Positions 10,592 through 21,539 of a stretch of DNA of 64,000 bases are shown in pieces (the stretch's first letter is position 1; each line of letters opens with the position of its first letter). Under the pieces are notes generated by a model that was not told the DNA's origin, ran no database searches, and saw nothing but the letters and a program-made list of their open reading frames with translations. A program made the position numbers and the translations under genes. This DNA is from Forficula auricularia (Eukaryota; Arthropoda; Insecta; Dermaptera; Forficulidae), in the NCBI GenBank assembly GCA_024734495.1, contig JALMQS010000136.1:1202929-1266928 (forward strand), given 5' to 3'.

Positions 10592-10715
10592 TGCAAACAA
10601 GAACAAAAATCAATTAGGTGAAAGTCTTCACAAATCAACTAAATATTCAGGTACAACCAAAATCACAAATATCAAAAAAACAACATTACTATTACATAAG
10701 ACTCACCTCAATTGG

Positions 10716-10815
10716 NNNNNNNNNNNNNNNNNNNNNNNNNNNNNNNNNNNNNNNNNNNNNNNNNNNNNNNNNNNNNNNNNNNNNNNNNNNNNNNNNNNNN
10801 NNNNNNNNNNNNNNN
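10716..10815. other. Scaffold gap of 100 N
   Basis: Exactly 100 unknown bases between two inverted arms; a frame that reads across it has no meaning. The true distance is unknown. Confidence 0.99.
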
Positions 10816-10926
10816 AAATCAACTAAATATTCAGGTACAACCAAAATCACAAATATCACAATTGTACCTGAATATTTAGTTGATTTGTGAAGACTTTCAC
10901 CTAATTGATTTTTGTTCTTGTTTGCA

Positions 10927-10964
10927 GTACTTGAGAAAGTCTCGAGAGAGACGAAACGTTGTAC
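10927..10964 (+). ncRNA. Hammerhead-like motif (F7, right arm)
   Basis: The mirror copy of 10553-10591, identical in both boxes: GTACTTGAGAAAGTCTCG, then GAGACGAAACGTTGTAC. Same deviations from the canonical core. Confidence 0.45.
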
Positions 10965-11259
10965 AAAAATTGAAGAAGAACTTCAATAAAAAAACTTTGT
11001 CCAATAAACTGAATTTTTAATCTACTAATTATAATGGACATTAATCAACATTATTTAATATTATTGTTATGGAAAAACTATTTTTCACATTTTTTTCTAC
11101 AACGTAATTTAAAGTAGCAATTTTACTTGGACGATGCTGCATCCCTTTTTCTTTTGAACGGTATTAAAATGTCATATATGATAAAAAATGAATTTAGCAG
11201 GCTTACAGTCTAAGGCCACGATATAGAAATACAAAAATTCCAAATGCCTAAAAAATACT

Positions 11260-11700
11260 TTTCAACTCCCTAATAAGAAGCAAGCTGGAATATTGTAGTA
11301 AATATCAACCGAAGTAAATATTCAAAGTTTATCATCCCGTAGACTACAAAATGACTTGATATTACTTCGCAAACTGTTGAATGGTCTGATTGTTCCGAAG
11401 TTCTCCATTATATCAATTTTAAAGTGCCTCAATATTACAGTCGCTTTGTCGAATTCTTTTTTCTCGCCATATGTAATACTAATTACTCAAAAAATACACG
11501 ACTGAATAGAGTGATGCTTGAGGCAAACTCCTCACAGTTAGACTTCTTTTCATCTAGTGTAAGGGATATCAAAAGATATTACTCACACTACTATTAATTG
11601 TCTAAAAAATTGTATATATTTTACGATAAAAGTGTAAATTGTAACTGGGATAATTCCCATATATTGAATAAAATAAAATGAAAAATAAAAATAAAAAAAT
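11260..11700 (+). pseudogene. CR1/Jockey-like LINE, degraded 3' end
   Basis: Frameshifted translation gives RLQNDLILLRKLLNGLI, INFKVPQYYSR and NYSKNTRLNRVMLEANSSQ, ending RDIKRYYSHYY and a stop. The 'IP/INF-VP...R' then 'N-RL' pattern is the usual C-terminus of CR1/Jockey-class reverse transcriptases. A tail of AATAAAATAAAATG and AAATAAAA follows. Several frameshifts are present; it is not functional. Confidence 0.65.
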
Positions 11701-13180
11701 TCATCATATAGATTAAAAATACATTTTAGATTTTGTTATATCTAGATGGCAAATTCCGATCCCAAATACCTATTTCATTAATATTTTTGAGATACTTTTT
11801 TACTACTACTACTTTACTTTTTTACTACGATACTATTTTTGAGATAAAACAAGTAAAATTAATTCATTTTTTATGGTTATAATTATTATTAAATCAAGAT
11901 ATTATTCTCGAATTTCAAGAATTTCTTAAATGAAAAATTAAACAATTTTTTTTGGATTATTCTAAATATCTTTTTGAATGTAGGTATTAATACCTCTGAA
12001 TTTTCTTCTGGTTTGAAAGAGTGTGTGATAGGAGAAGATTGAAATGATTAGGTGGAAATTTAAATCTTTTTAAATTTCTTTTTTAAAAATAATTTCATTT
12101 ATTTGTAATGTTTCCTCTAGGAATGAATGATGCATTTCAAAAAATGAACGGTAATTTTTTTAAATTCCCTGGTTGAAAAGCCACCAACCGCCACTGATAG
12201 ATATCACAGTTAATGGAGTAGGTACAATATCCTCATGATTTCGTTAAAATACATATATCAAAATATATATAAATATATGTGGTATTTATAATAAAAACTT
12301 AAATTCAAATACCTCGAAATAACAAAAAATTAACTTAGGACCCTTTCAAAATAAACGAGTCATATTCACTTGTTTTCGATAAAGGATATTTCAACTTTTT
12401 AGTATTTTTTTGTAACCTAAGATACCAATTACCAAAAAATAAATAACAATTCAAGTTAGAAATTATTTTAATGTAACCGGTCACAAGTTGCCAATTAAAT
12501 TTGTATTATCTTGTAATACAATTAGTTGTAAGTTGGGAGTATTTGCGATTATTAATAAGGACAACCTATTATTATTGATAAATAAAATGCAAAATCTTAC
12601 TATTAAAAAATAATATTTTTCAAGAATTAGTTTAGAAACTTGACTTAAAGTGCAGTTCTTCAATTTGCAGCTTTGAGCTTATTTCTAGCTAATTGTGATT
12701 AAATATTATATTGATACACACAATATTCTCTGTAATGTTTCTAGTGTATGGCAACGTTGCATCCTCTTCCCCTTCCTGAGACAGGGAGGGAGAAAGTTTG
12801 CCGAGTTGAAAGTTTTTCCCTCAAACTTTTAATAACATAAAGTTCAAAGTTTTAAAAGTTAGCTATGTATTATATATATGTCTAGAGATATATAGGGTAG
12901 TTAGGTTGATTAGAGTGGGAGTGACAATCGAATATAGTTCAATGGAACAGCAATAAGGTCACGAAATAAAGGAAAAGCCGGCATATTCCTTGAGTGTATC
13001 GAATATTCAATAAAGTCATAAATAAAATAAATTTCCTAATAGTAATAAATTTACAATTTTTTAAATTTTGGAAGTCTTAAGAATTTTGAAAGAATCAACT
13101 TTTGTCATTAGAAGAAATTATACCTGCCATAATTATATACATAGGTACCATTAATTAATTAAATATAGGTGTATGTTTGT
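11701..13180. other. AT-rich stretch, mostly unidentified
   Basis: No gene seen. A slightly GC-richer unique block is at 12740-12800. At 12895-13025, an AATAAAGTCATAAATAAAAT tail suggests a retroposon 3' end, but no target duplication was found. Confidence 0.35.
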
Positions 13181-13184
13181 TTGC

Positions 13185-13640
13185 ATCAAGTATAGGACAA
13201 CCTCAGTGATTTCTCAAAGAGAAACAAAGAAGTTGTTCTCTGCTTGATGCAAATAAATATACACACATATATATCTATATATAGTATATTATTTATTTGT
13301 TGGAGACTATAGTTTCGAAGACTTGGTCTTCATCATCAGTCTATTTTAATTATAAATATTATTTTTCATGGGGTCAATACCGTATGGATATTGAAAATTT
13401 ATAATAATAAATAATATATAATATAAATAATATATATACAGATATATAATTTCGATATATATGTGTGTTATGTTTATTTGCATCAAGCAGAGGACAACCT
13501 CTCTGTTTCTCTTTGTGAATCAACAACTCTGCTACTCTTGACAAAACAAAAACTTTTCAATTAAATCAGTGATTTCTCCTTATGAATAAACAATTCTGCT
13601 ACTCTTGACAAATTAAATCTTTTCAATTATATAAATTTTT
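13185..13640. mobile_element. F2/F3-type PLE fragments
   Basis: Repeats of the ATCAAGCAGAGGACAACCTC block at 13186 (diverged), 13476 and, partly, 13570, with CTCTGCTACTCTTGACAAA after it. A minus-strand ribozyme-like core lies between them at 13301-13346. The arrangement suggests another inverted pair, but I could not fix its ends. Confidence 0.55.
13301..13346 (-). ncRNA. Hammerhead-like motif (F2)
   Basis: Minus strand: TAGACTGATGAT, helix II GAAGAC/GTCTTC, GAAACTATAGTCTCC. The whole core CTGATGA...GAAA is intact, helix III is ACUAUAGU, and the cleavage base is C. Helix I is short (AG/CT plus distal weak pairs). There is one extra base, T, between the core and helix II. Confidence 0.72.
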
Positions 13641-13969
13641 GGAAAATAACCACATACTTAAAGTAATTTTTAATTTTAACTTTCGCTTATATCAAAATCA
13701 ATAATGATTTGTTTTTAGACAAATTAACTTTTAAACTTTTAGTTTTAATTTTTTCTTAAAGTAATTTGAACCGCGAAAGTTAAATAATATGATCAATAAT
13801 TTCTTATGTTAATTCTACATTTAGAAAATTATTTTATTATTTTATTGAAAAGGAAAAATAATGATATGTTTGTTTTTTATTCATTATAAAATTTATAATA
13901 AATATTTTTATAAATTAAAGAGTTTATTTAGTCGCATAAAATAAATAAATCGAGTAATTTTTGTCAATT

Positions 13970-14200
13970 AACATTATTTATTTGATAGATTTACTAAACC
14001 GTTTTGGTCACCCCTGATAGACTTCAGTAATAGGGAAAATTGAAACATTTTTTATATATACAATTATACAAAATAAAAACCATAAAATTTCACATTCATA
14101 CTTACAATTTCGTTCAAAATTTGGAATTCGTCATTCTGTATATATAACTCATTTTCAATTTATTAAGATGGATATTTATGATAATAAATAAAAATTAAAA
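13970..14200 (-). mobile_element. F10 PLE fragment with hammerhead-like motif
   Basis: Minus strand at 13988-14032: ACTGAAGTCTATCAGGGG, TGACCAAAACGG, TTTAGTAAAT. The first box is CTGAAGT, one base off, and GAAA has become AAAA. The downstream TTTCGTTCAAAATTTGG block is shared with 7480-7600. Confidence 0.55.
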
Positions 14201-14591
14201 TCAAATGAGTTTTTTTTTGAGGGGGGGGGGGGGGAATTTGGAAAAATATAGTATCATTTCAAATTCAATCATCACGAGAGAATATAGAACCAATAATAAT
14301 GAAAGAGAAAAAAATACATTTAAAGTCTAAATGACTTATCAAGGATCCTGTATAACATGCCGCCTGATTAGAGTCAGAAAAGTCTGACCCCTTCGGAACT
14401 TGAACCCAAATGCCAAACTTGCTACTCTGAAATATTTTCTCTCTGACATGTAATTAAGCATATTTCATAACATTCTTGTTATACCTTTTAGATTTTAGAT
14501 TTATGTTTATTTAAAAATTAAAAATTTCTCACCACCCCGAGATCCAGAATGAATCCATTCACCGTATTGCAATTTTTTTACTTTACCATAT

Positions 14592-15208
14592 AGGGGATGG
14601 TCAAGTATTGTAATCGTGCATGAAAAAAGTGTTTTTTTCCTTCTTTTTTTCGAAATATCTCAAAAACGGCTGAAACTATTTTGAGTAAAAAAATTTGAGC
14701 GAAACCATGCATTTTGCTCTACAAAAAAGCTTAAATAAGTAAACACCGAAAAAATTATATTTTCCGAGATAATAATTGTTTTTTCAAAATGTCTGTTAGT
14801 TAGTCTGTCTGGTTGTTAGTCTGTGTGTTACCAAATTTTTGTGGACGAGCTAGCTCAAAAACTAGTGTGAATATCGAAACCAAATTTCACACGTAGTTTT
14901 GGTCCATTGAGATTAAGAGCTTATTAGATTTTGATGCATATCGACCCAAAATTAAGGGGGGTGGAGGGCGGGGGTTAAAAATTAAAAATCTAGGATATTT
15001 GAGCAAACTCAACCAAATTTTGTATACATAATCAGTGGGACCCCAGAAGTCTAAAAATGCAAAAACTAACCGCATAAAATGGGGGGGAGGGGGGTTAGGG
15101 TCAAAAAATTAAAATCTTGGCCATTTACCAAACTCAACCAAATTTTGTATACATAATCACTGGGACCCCAGAAGTATAAAAATGCAAAAACTAACTCCAC
15201 TCCCTACA
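14592..15208 (+). repeat. Helitron-like interspersed repeat
   Basis: Starts GGTCAAGTATTGTAATCGTG, also seen at 23667-23760. It holds a CTCAAAAACGGCTGAAAC block of the kind found near Helitron 5' ends. Two copies of the AACTCAACCAAATTTTGTAT unit shared with 1925-2120 follow, separated by G-runs. The right end is unclear. Confidence 0.5.
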
Positions 15209-15541
15209 TGGTTATAAATAATTTTATTAAATATAAATGAGGAGCCAGGTTGTATGGTAAAGTCAAGTGGATGGCCTCATCAGAATACGTCAGGTCATTT
15301 CTTATTAATATGATGTAAAATTATTTGTAACCTGAAGAAAAATCTTTTCATACAATTTCGTCTGGGCGTGTATGGATTTTATCGATGATATCACGAAACG
15401 AAATTTCGTATAAAGTTATTTAGTTCTGGTGTTCATTTGTCTTTTCGAGATGAAGAACTGATTTTTCAGCTTAAGATAAAAAATAAGAAAAAAAAAAAAT
15501 ACTAAATTAAAAAATTGGAATTTGGCATACAAGTTTTTATT

Positions 15542-15666
15542 AATTTTTAAAGAGTGTGGTGTCGGTTCAAGGTGAAACATTTTTAAATAATCAGTAAGTA
15601 AAAATTTCAAGATAGGTTTCAAAAAATTTTGTGAAACCTATTTTGAAATTTTACTTACTGATTATT
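15542..15666. mobile_element. F5 PLE short inverted dimer
   Basis: A near-perfect hairpin whose arms are TCAGTAAGTAAAAATTTCAA and its inverse, with the left arm extended by the F5 3' end (GTGTCGGTTCAAGGTGAAAC). A 12-bp target duplication CAAGTTTTTATT occurs at 15530-15541 and 15667-15678. It is truncated before the ribozyme region, so no core is present. Confidence 0.82.
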
Positions 15667-16251
15667 CAAGTTTTTATTGTAAAACTGCACCCTTCTGCCA
15701 TGTTTAAGCTTTCTAACTCAAAATATTTTCAAATGAAAAAATTGCTGAGAGAACTTTGTGTTTATTAAGTAGTTTTTTCCATTTTACTAAATTACATTCT
15801 TTATGTTTAAATATTATAATTTTCACAAAAACGTTTCTATTCTAAATTATGGAGTAACAATGATTAATGATTTGTAGGTAACGATGAGGCATAAGATAGT
15901 AGAAAATAGATAGACACTAAACGTATATTCATTCTTTCAATTTAGAGTTAGCTGGCATTAATTTTCAATTATAAAGAGACTCAAGCGGTAAAGCGAATGA
16001 TTAGAGGAATTGGGGACGAAATGATCCTCAACCTATTCTCAAACTTTGAATGGGTTAGGTCTCGGGCTTGCTTAAATAAAGCCTTGAGATAAATATTTAT
16101 TTTCCTACAATCGAAATAATGATGAGAGAGTTCAGAGAATAGTTCTACTGATAATGGGGAGACTTAAAGTATTCTCTAGAACTCTACATACCAACTAACA
16201 CTCAGAGGGAAACAAAATGGAAGAGTACTATGTGCTTCCTTCATTGACCCT

Positions 16252-16300
16252 TTTAAATCCTGAGGAAGGAGGAAAATATCCCCCGAAACCTCGGTTTCGA
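16252..16300 (+). ncRNA. Hammerhead-like motif (Fcc family)
   Basis: CCTGAGGAAGGAGG, AAAATAT, CCCCCGAAACCTCGG. The core CTGAGGA...GAAA is intact, and helix II is GGAGG/CCCCC with one mismatch. The third helix has diverged (CCUC in place of GUC). The host Fcc unit is split by the F5 dimer at 16315. Confidence 0.62.
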
Positions 16301-16535
16301 AACAATATTATAAGAATAATCACTTAGTAAAATTTCAAGCTAGGTTTAACAAAATAAAACAAATATATGTTTTGAGTTTTTATCGCGATATATATATACA
16401 ATATACCTATAATCTTTTTCTTAATCTTTCTATAAATAAAAATTCTCAGTACGGTATCATTTTCCCCCACTTCTTCTCTTCCAAAAAAACTTTTACATGT
16501 ATTCATGTTTCTAATTTTGTATTCAGTTTTCTATG

Positions 16536-16598
16536 TTAACTCCTTGATGATGGGCTCGTAACCCGAAATATATATATATATATATATCGAGATAAAAA
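16536..16598 (+). ncRNA. Hammerhead-like motif (F5)
   Basis: CTTGATGAT (one extra T against CTGATGAT), helix II GGG/CCC, GAAA followed by a long (TA)n helix III and C, then GAGATAAAAACTC. The helix III has grown by TA slippage compared with 46812-46858. Confidence 0.6.
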
Positions 16599-16614
16599 CT
16601 CAAAACATATCGTA

Positions 16615-16836
16615 TATAGTCGTCTTAGAGTGTAAACCTGCTAACTAACAAAATTTAATATTGTTGTGATGGAAAGAAACTATTTTTCACATTTTTTGTT
16701 TCTACAACTTACAATCGTAATTTTAAGTATCAATTTACTTGGACATTGCTGCATCTCTTTTTCCTTCGAACGGTATTAATATGTCATATATGATAAAAAA
16801 TGGAATTAGCAGGTTTATACTCTAAGGCGATGATAT
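16615..16836 (+). mobile_element. MITE family M1, copy 4
   Basis: Left TIR AGTCGTCTTAGAGTGTAAAC, right TIR TTTATACTCTAAGGCGATGA. It sits inside the F5 arm; removing it restores CAAAACATAT...TTTGTTTTATT as in 46860-46890. Confidence 0.82.
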
Positions 16837-17339
16837 TTGTTTTATTTTGTGAAACCTAATTTGAAATCTTACTAAGTGATTATTTAAAACATGTTTCACC
16901 TTGAACCGACATCTAACTCTTTAAAAATGATCAATATTATAAGGGAAAATTTTTTTAATAAATATTATTTCTTGGAAGTAGTCTCTTGTTTATTTCCGGA
17001 CTACTTTCATCCAATCTAGAGGTATTTATTTAATTAATAAAGCAAAGGGCTCTCTTTACTTTATTAATTAATATCATGTTTAACCTAAAACCCAGACCAC
17101 TTTCCCTAAGTAAAAAAAATATTTATTTATTTATTTCTATTTTTGTGACGAATAACTGTTGAAATTTGAAAAATATTTGTTTCTTTATCTAGTATTATTG
17201 TATAGAATAAAATTTATCAATCATAATATTGATTTAAAGCCTTAAAACAATGTAGGTATGTCTATTAATGATTTTCTCAGACTTAGGGCGTTGAAGCTAC
17301 AAACTATATAGAAAAATAATTGAAAGAGTCGTTTGGAGA

Positions 17340-17640
17340 GAGCAGTCAATTGATTTGGAATTATACGCTGGTTGTTTTTTTATCGTTGTTCCGCCCTTGC
17401 TTGGCTCATTCTGTCTCTCTAATCTGTCTCGCGACAGGTGTCTGATTGTGTGGGGGTGGATTGTCGTCTGCAGCAACCTACCCCCCTCCGTCAACGCACC
17501 TTTCCTATTTCCAGACACTTGCCCGGCTCGCCTCTTATTTCTTGTATCCACTACTATTACTACTATTCCTAGTACTAATAGTAAATCACCCTCTCTCCTT
17601 CACACAATCCTAAACACGAAATTGATTCTCATTCTCGAAG
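17340..17640. other. GC-elevated unique segment
   Basis: Stands out from AT-rich flanks, with no repeat match in the window. Frames are open on both strands for over 80 codons, which suggests composition rather than coding. It could be a regulatory or conserved non-coding block. Confidence 0.3.
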
Positions 17641-17818
17641 TTAATGGAGAATTCAAAATCCAACTGAGCTTGCCGAAATTCATATTTCCATCCCCAAATT
17701 TAAATGATTTTTTATAAACTTTTACCTTATTTTAAGATTTTTTTTGTGGAAAATCCTTTGAAACATATTTTCTTAAATTTTATGGTACCCGTTTCTTAAT
17801 TACTTAAGCATTAATTAA

Positions 17819-18069
17819 ATATCGTCGGCTTGGAATGTAAAGCAACTAACTCCATTTTTTATCATAAATGACATATTAATACCGTTCGAAAGAAAAAGAG
17901 ATGCGGCATCGTCCTAGTAAAACTGCTACTTAAAATTACGAAGTTGTAGAAAAAAAATGTGAAAAATATTTTTTTCCTTAACAACAATATTAAATTTCGT
18001 TTGTTTTTTCTCTCTCCTGTATAATTTACTTGTTTGTGAGTTAGCAGGTTTACTCTCTAATGCGACGAT
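17819..18069 (-). mobile_element. MITE family M1, copy 5
   Basis: Inverted relative to the other copies: starts ATCGTCGGCTTGGAATGTAA and ends GCAGGTTTACTCTCTAATGC on the plus strand. Full length, with both TIRs recognisable. Confidence 0.8.
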
Positions 18070-18550
18070 TTAAAGTTTTTCTCCGTTAAAGTCCTAAGAA
18101 GAGAGCTATTTATTTAATTTTTTTGAACAAAATGTTTTTTTTTTTCAAAATTTAAATTTACAAATTTATTATTTTTACATTCATTTGGGCAACGAGCAAC
18201 ACTCCCTTCTCATGTCCATAATTAAAACAATGTATATAGTATTATTTTTATTATTTTTAATCACTTTTAGATTTTTAATCGTGGAACAATTTTTAAAAAC
18301 CCACGACTTGAGCTATTTATTTAATGAATAAATATTAATAAATCAATAAATTTATTGACATCTCAAATATTATAAGGAATGGAATTCTGATCGTACTTGG
18401 TTGGGGTTTTTTCCTCTGATAGCAATTCCATTTTTTTTTTTTTTTTTTTTTCTGAAATTTCTCAAAAAACATATTCGAGATTTTTTTAATGTTTATTGTA
18501 TTCATTTAAATTACATAAGCATTGATTGAGTATATAACATATATACTTCA

Positions 18551-18598
18551 TTTGAAACCTGGATAAGGAGTGAAGATCCTCCCAAACGCCGGTTCAAA
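18551..18598 (+). ncRNA. Hammerhead-like motif (Fcc), decayed core
   Basis: TTTGAAACC, TGGATAAGGAG, AAGAT, CCTCCCAAACGCC, GGTTCAAAA. Helix I is excellent: AACC/GGTT plus TTT/AAA around a two-base internal loop. The core boxes are mutated (TGGATAA, CAAAC). Confidence 0.55.
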
Positions 18599-18999
18599 AG
18601 TTGTAAAAAGAAAACTTTCTAATAAATCTTTTATTGGAAATCAACTTTTATTTATCAGTGGATTGCCTTCCATTAAATCCTCAGTTTTATATTTTAAAAT
18701 GACGGTTTTGGAACCATCTAACTTACCATTTTGAAGTGTTTTATGTACATTACGGCCTTACGAAGCAACAAACAACCACTTGGTTTTTTTTGGTCTAGAA
18801 CACTTGGCTCACAAATGGGGTAAAAAATAACACCCCTCTCGGTTAAACACCCAAATTACTGAAATTGTTATTAAACTATAGATAAGAAAATAGACCACCC
18901 GAAAATTATACCCCATCACCAAAGCTCCTCCTATTCACCACTTGCGACTAACTTAAAATTATGAAGCAATTCCACAATCTCACTCTTTTCCTACTATGC

Positions 19000-19330
19000 G
19001 ACCCGACTCGATCTTGGCCGACTTATTTATTTTGGTAGTTTTCGGGTTGTTTTTCAAGTCATTTGTAATTTTGGATTGGATAAGAGATAATGGAGAAGGG
19101 AGCTGAGCTGGTGGGTGGGTTAGTGGGATGACCTCAGAGATTGGAACTAACAACCTTGGAGAGATGTCTTCGTGATGTGTTGTTTCCCCCTGGGGTGGGA
19201 GTCAAGTAATTGCAGCCGAGAGACATCAACGTTGACGTCGTTGTTGACGTCGGCGTAAACGCTAACCAGGAACACTCTGACATTTCGAGGAGTCTGAAGT
19301 GTAAATCGAAAATCCATCCACGCTACGCTC
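19000..19330. other. GC-elevated unique segment
   Basis: Unique block with CAACGTTGACGTCGTTGTTG and a nearby repeat of GACGTCG. No convincing frame. Candidate regulatory DNA. Confidence 0.3.
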
Positions 19331-20287
19331 CAAAGCTCTTTAAAAATATATCGTTTGTAGGATAATCCCTGTTTGTATTAACTTCAGATTTGGCGTGTCT
19401 TTTCCAAATGTAGCAATAGATTTAAAATAGGCTCTTGCTATAAATATTTTTTTTATTTTTAAGTTAGAATAAGGGTATGAATGTATACACTTAATCTATA
19501 ACAGTAAAAGATAGTCTTATGATTTTTTTATAAGTCGATTCAACTTGTCTCAGCAAATTTAATTTTTATTTTAATTTGATTTTGTAATATTTTAGATTTC
19601 TAGTATTCTTCTGACATGCTATTAAAACTATCCTTATAGCTCGGATTCAGTAAGAGATACTCTTGTAATTTTTAACAAGAATAACGATTATACGACTCTC
19701 AGCAAATTTAAATTTTATATTTAGAATAATTTATGTTTGTATAATAATATTCGAAATTTCTAGAGCCCTTCTGATATTTTATAAAATATCCTTAACAGCT
19801 CGGTTTCAGGACAAAATAATTTTATGAATTTTTTGAAGTATATATTTTTTAAATCGCTTTAAGCTTAAAACTCTCGTTTTATTCCCCAACATTTTATTAC
19901 TGATTTCAACTTAATGAATATTAATACTTTAAATTAGAAAATTATTTATTTATATATATATATATATATAATCACCTTTTTAAAAATAAAAAAATCGTGT
20001 TTCCATCGCTTACTTTTACAAACAGGAAGGAAAGTGTTATTGGAAAAATATTCTAATAATGAGTCTGCCAAGAAAGAACAATTTTCCGTTTTGAAGGAGA
20101 GAGGAAGCATGTTTCTTGTATATATGTACCTACCCTTTGGATGGACGTACCCAGATATGGGCAAGGGGGCATGTGGCCGCCCCCCCCCCCCCCCCTAGAA
20201 GACGAAATAAAGTCTATTATGTTGACAACTAAAAAATAGAACATGTAAAAATATATAGAATAAAGTAAAGAAAATTAAAAAAAAATG

Positions 20288-20330
20288 TTAACTGAAGATG
20301 GGTTCGACTAGGCCAGAAACATGCTTTAAC
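20288..20330 (+). ncRNA. Hammerhead-like motif, F6/F5-like, decayed
   Basis: ACTGAAGATGGGTTCGACTA, GGCCAGAAACATG. The core CTGAAGA...GAAA is present; helix II is weakened to GG/CC with mismatches. Confidence 0.45.
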
Positions 20331-20489
20331 AATAATACATTTTTCAAAAATTAAGAAGTTTTTTCTTTCTCTTTTAATAATAGAAGATTGATAAGAAGAA
20401 TACTGATGTTATATCTATTAATAAAATTATACATAAATAAAATATTTTCTAGGAAAACTCAATACAGAATTTTTTTTTTTAATTATAAT

Positions 20490-20649
20490 GAGTTTGAAGT
20501 TTAAGTTGGTGGTGTTTCATCTTAAGGAAAATGAATTAAATAAGTTGAGTTAAAACATGTAGTCCTATATCTAGTTAAATATTCTGTGTGATTAGCCCAT
20601 CATCAGGAATTTACAGAGACTAAAGTACTGTGAAACACTAACTTCAAAC
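20490..20649. mobile_element. F6 PLE inverted dimer
   Basis: Outer arms GAGTTTGAAG / CTTCAAAC face each other, followed by a GTGTTTCAT / GTGAAACAC pair. A 10-bp duplication TAATTATAAT is at 20480-20489 and 20650-20659. A minus-strand CTGATGATGGGC lies at 20560-20612, but its GAAA partner is degraded (CAGAATA). Confidence 0.7.
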
Positions 20650-20837
20650 TAATTATAATAAATCATGAGTTTCCTACATGTGATTCCCTCGTTAATCGAA
20701 TGCAGGTAATTTTTGTCAGATATTAAGTAATAATAATATCTGAATTTATATATTTCTGTGTAAGAAATAGTGAATTTTTAAATATTTTTCTAATTAATAT
20801 ATTAAGTAAATATATTTTGACTTTCATTCTAAAACTT

Positions 20838-21050
20838 TTGGGTCCAGGCACGTTATAAATTCACATGAAGCTAAAAGAATTTTTGACAAGGCTTGGTTCG
20901 ATCACATAAGTGTACCGCATTTTGTGTATAACTCCTAATTGACTGAAGATGGCCAAATAAAATTCAGACCGAAACGTCTTATTAAAGGTGTTTTATTGAA
21001 CCCAGTGATTCCATCTTTGGATGATACCTCCTTCTTCATCTAGTACAGTT
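20838..21050 (+). mobile_element. PLE-A fragment, copy 2
   Basis: The better-preserved partner of 3937-4146, in opposite orientation 17 kb away. It spans CTTTTGGGTCCAGGCACG through CCTCCTTCTTCATCTAGTAC. Confidence 0.75.
20933..20990 (+). ncRNA. Hammerhead-like motif (PLE-A), intact core
   Basis: CCTAATTGA, CTGAAGAT, helix II GGCC/GACC, GAAACGTC, TTATTAAAGG. Helix I can pair TGA/TTA, then AAT/ATT after one bulged base, then CC/GG. Helix III is only AC/GU with no loop, so cleavage would need dimerisation, as is known for PLE hammerheads. Confidence 0.7.
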
Positions 21051-21539
21051 TCATCACAGCCACGAACTCTAACAATATTAAGTGAATATATAATATATAT
21101 ATCAAAGAGAGTTATTTTCTTGAAGTATATAACATCTTAGATTACAAATTCACTAGGTGATCTATATCCGTGTTTGGTAAAAAGGATCATGCGGGATAAT
21201 CGCGATATGATTCTAGATCACACTTAGATGGATCATATCTTTTTCATTCTCTTGGTCCAGATTTAAGATTCAGCTGACCCCAATAGCCTCAACCAGCAAT
21301 GGTCTATATATATATATATATATATCTTGTTTAAAAATGCCGTGGTCAAAAATAACTCTCTTTGATATATATTCACTTAATATATTAATTAAAAAAATAT
21401 TTAATTATAATAATTTAACAAAATGTTTCAGTAGATATCAATCAACACCGTGTCTCCTAAGTTTTAATTAATTTTTTTAGTTTGAGAAATAATTATTTTG
21501 GTAAATTTTTAATCAGTATTGGAAAATATATGTTCGTAA

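Larger units (their letters stand above)
10495..11052. mobile_element. F7 PLE inverted dimer with scaffold gap
   Basis: The left arm (10495-10715) and right arm (10816-11030) are inverted copies meeting at the N gap. A 13-bp target duplication ATTTAATATTATT flanks the whole (10482-10494; 11053-11065). Each arm carries an HHR-like core. The right arm is about 25 bp longer at its outer end. The 100-N block is probably an unresolved palindrome centre. Confidence 0.85.
10406..11225 (+). mobile_element. MITE family M1, copy 3, interrupted
   Basis: The left part, 10406-10494, starts ATATCGTCGCCTTAAGAGTG. The right part, 11053-11225, ends ACAGTCTAAGGCCACGATAT. The two halves join exactly in the middle of the MITE at ATTTAATATTATT, duplicated by insertion of the element at 10495-11052. 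Confidence 0.85.
16315..16931. mobile_element. F5 PLE inverted dimer, with a MITE inside
   Basis: A left minus-strand arm (AAAACAAATATATGTTTTGA) and a right plus-strand arm with a ribozyme core, ending in the F5 tail CCTTGAACCGACATCTAAC. A 12-bp target duplication CAATATTATAAG is at 16303-16314 and 16932-16943. The right arm is interrupted at 16615-16836 by MITE M1. The target is itself an Fcc PLE, so three insertions are stacked. Confidence 0.85.

Noticed and set aside
10618..10890. Open frame of 90 codons across the gap
   Set aside because: A third of it is the N block, and the rest is inverted PLE arm.
17355..17717. 120-codon plus-strand frame
   Set aside because: Also open on the minus strand, no family resemblance, no splice context; probably composition.
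18423..18452. Poly-T/poly-A runs and TA repeats as terminators or promoters
   Set aside because: Such runs are everywhere in this AT-rich DNA and mark no gene ends here.
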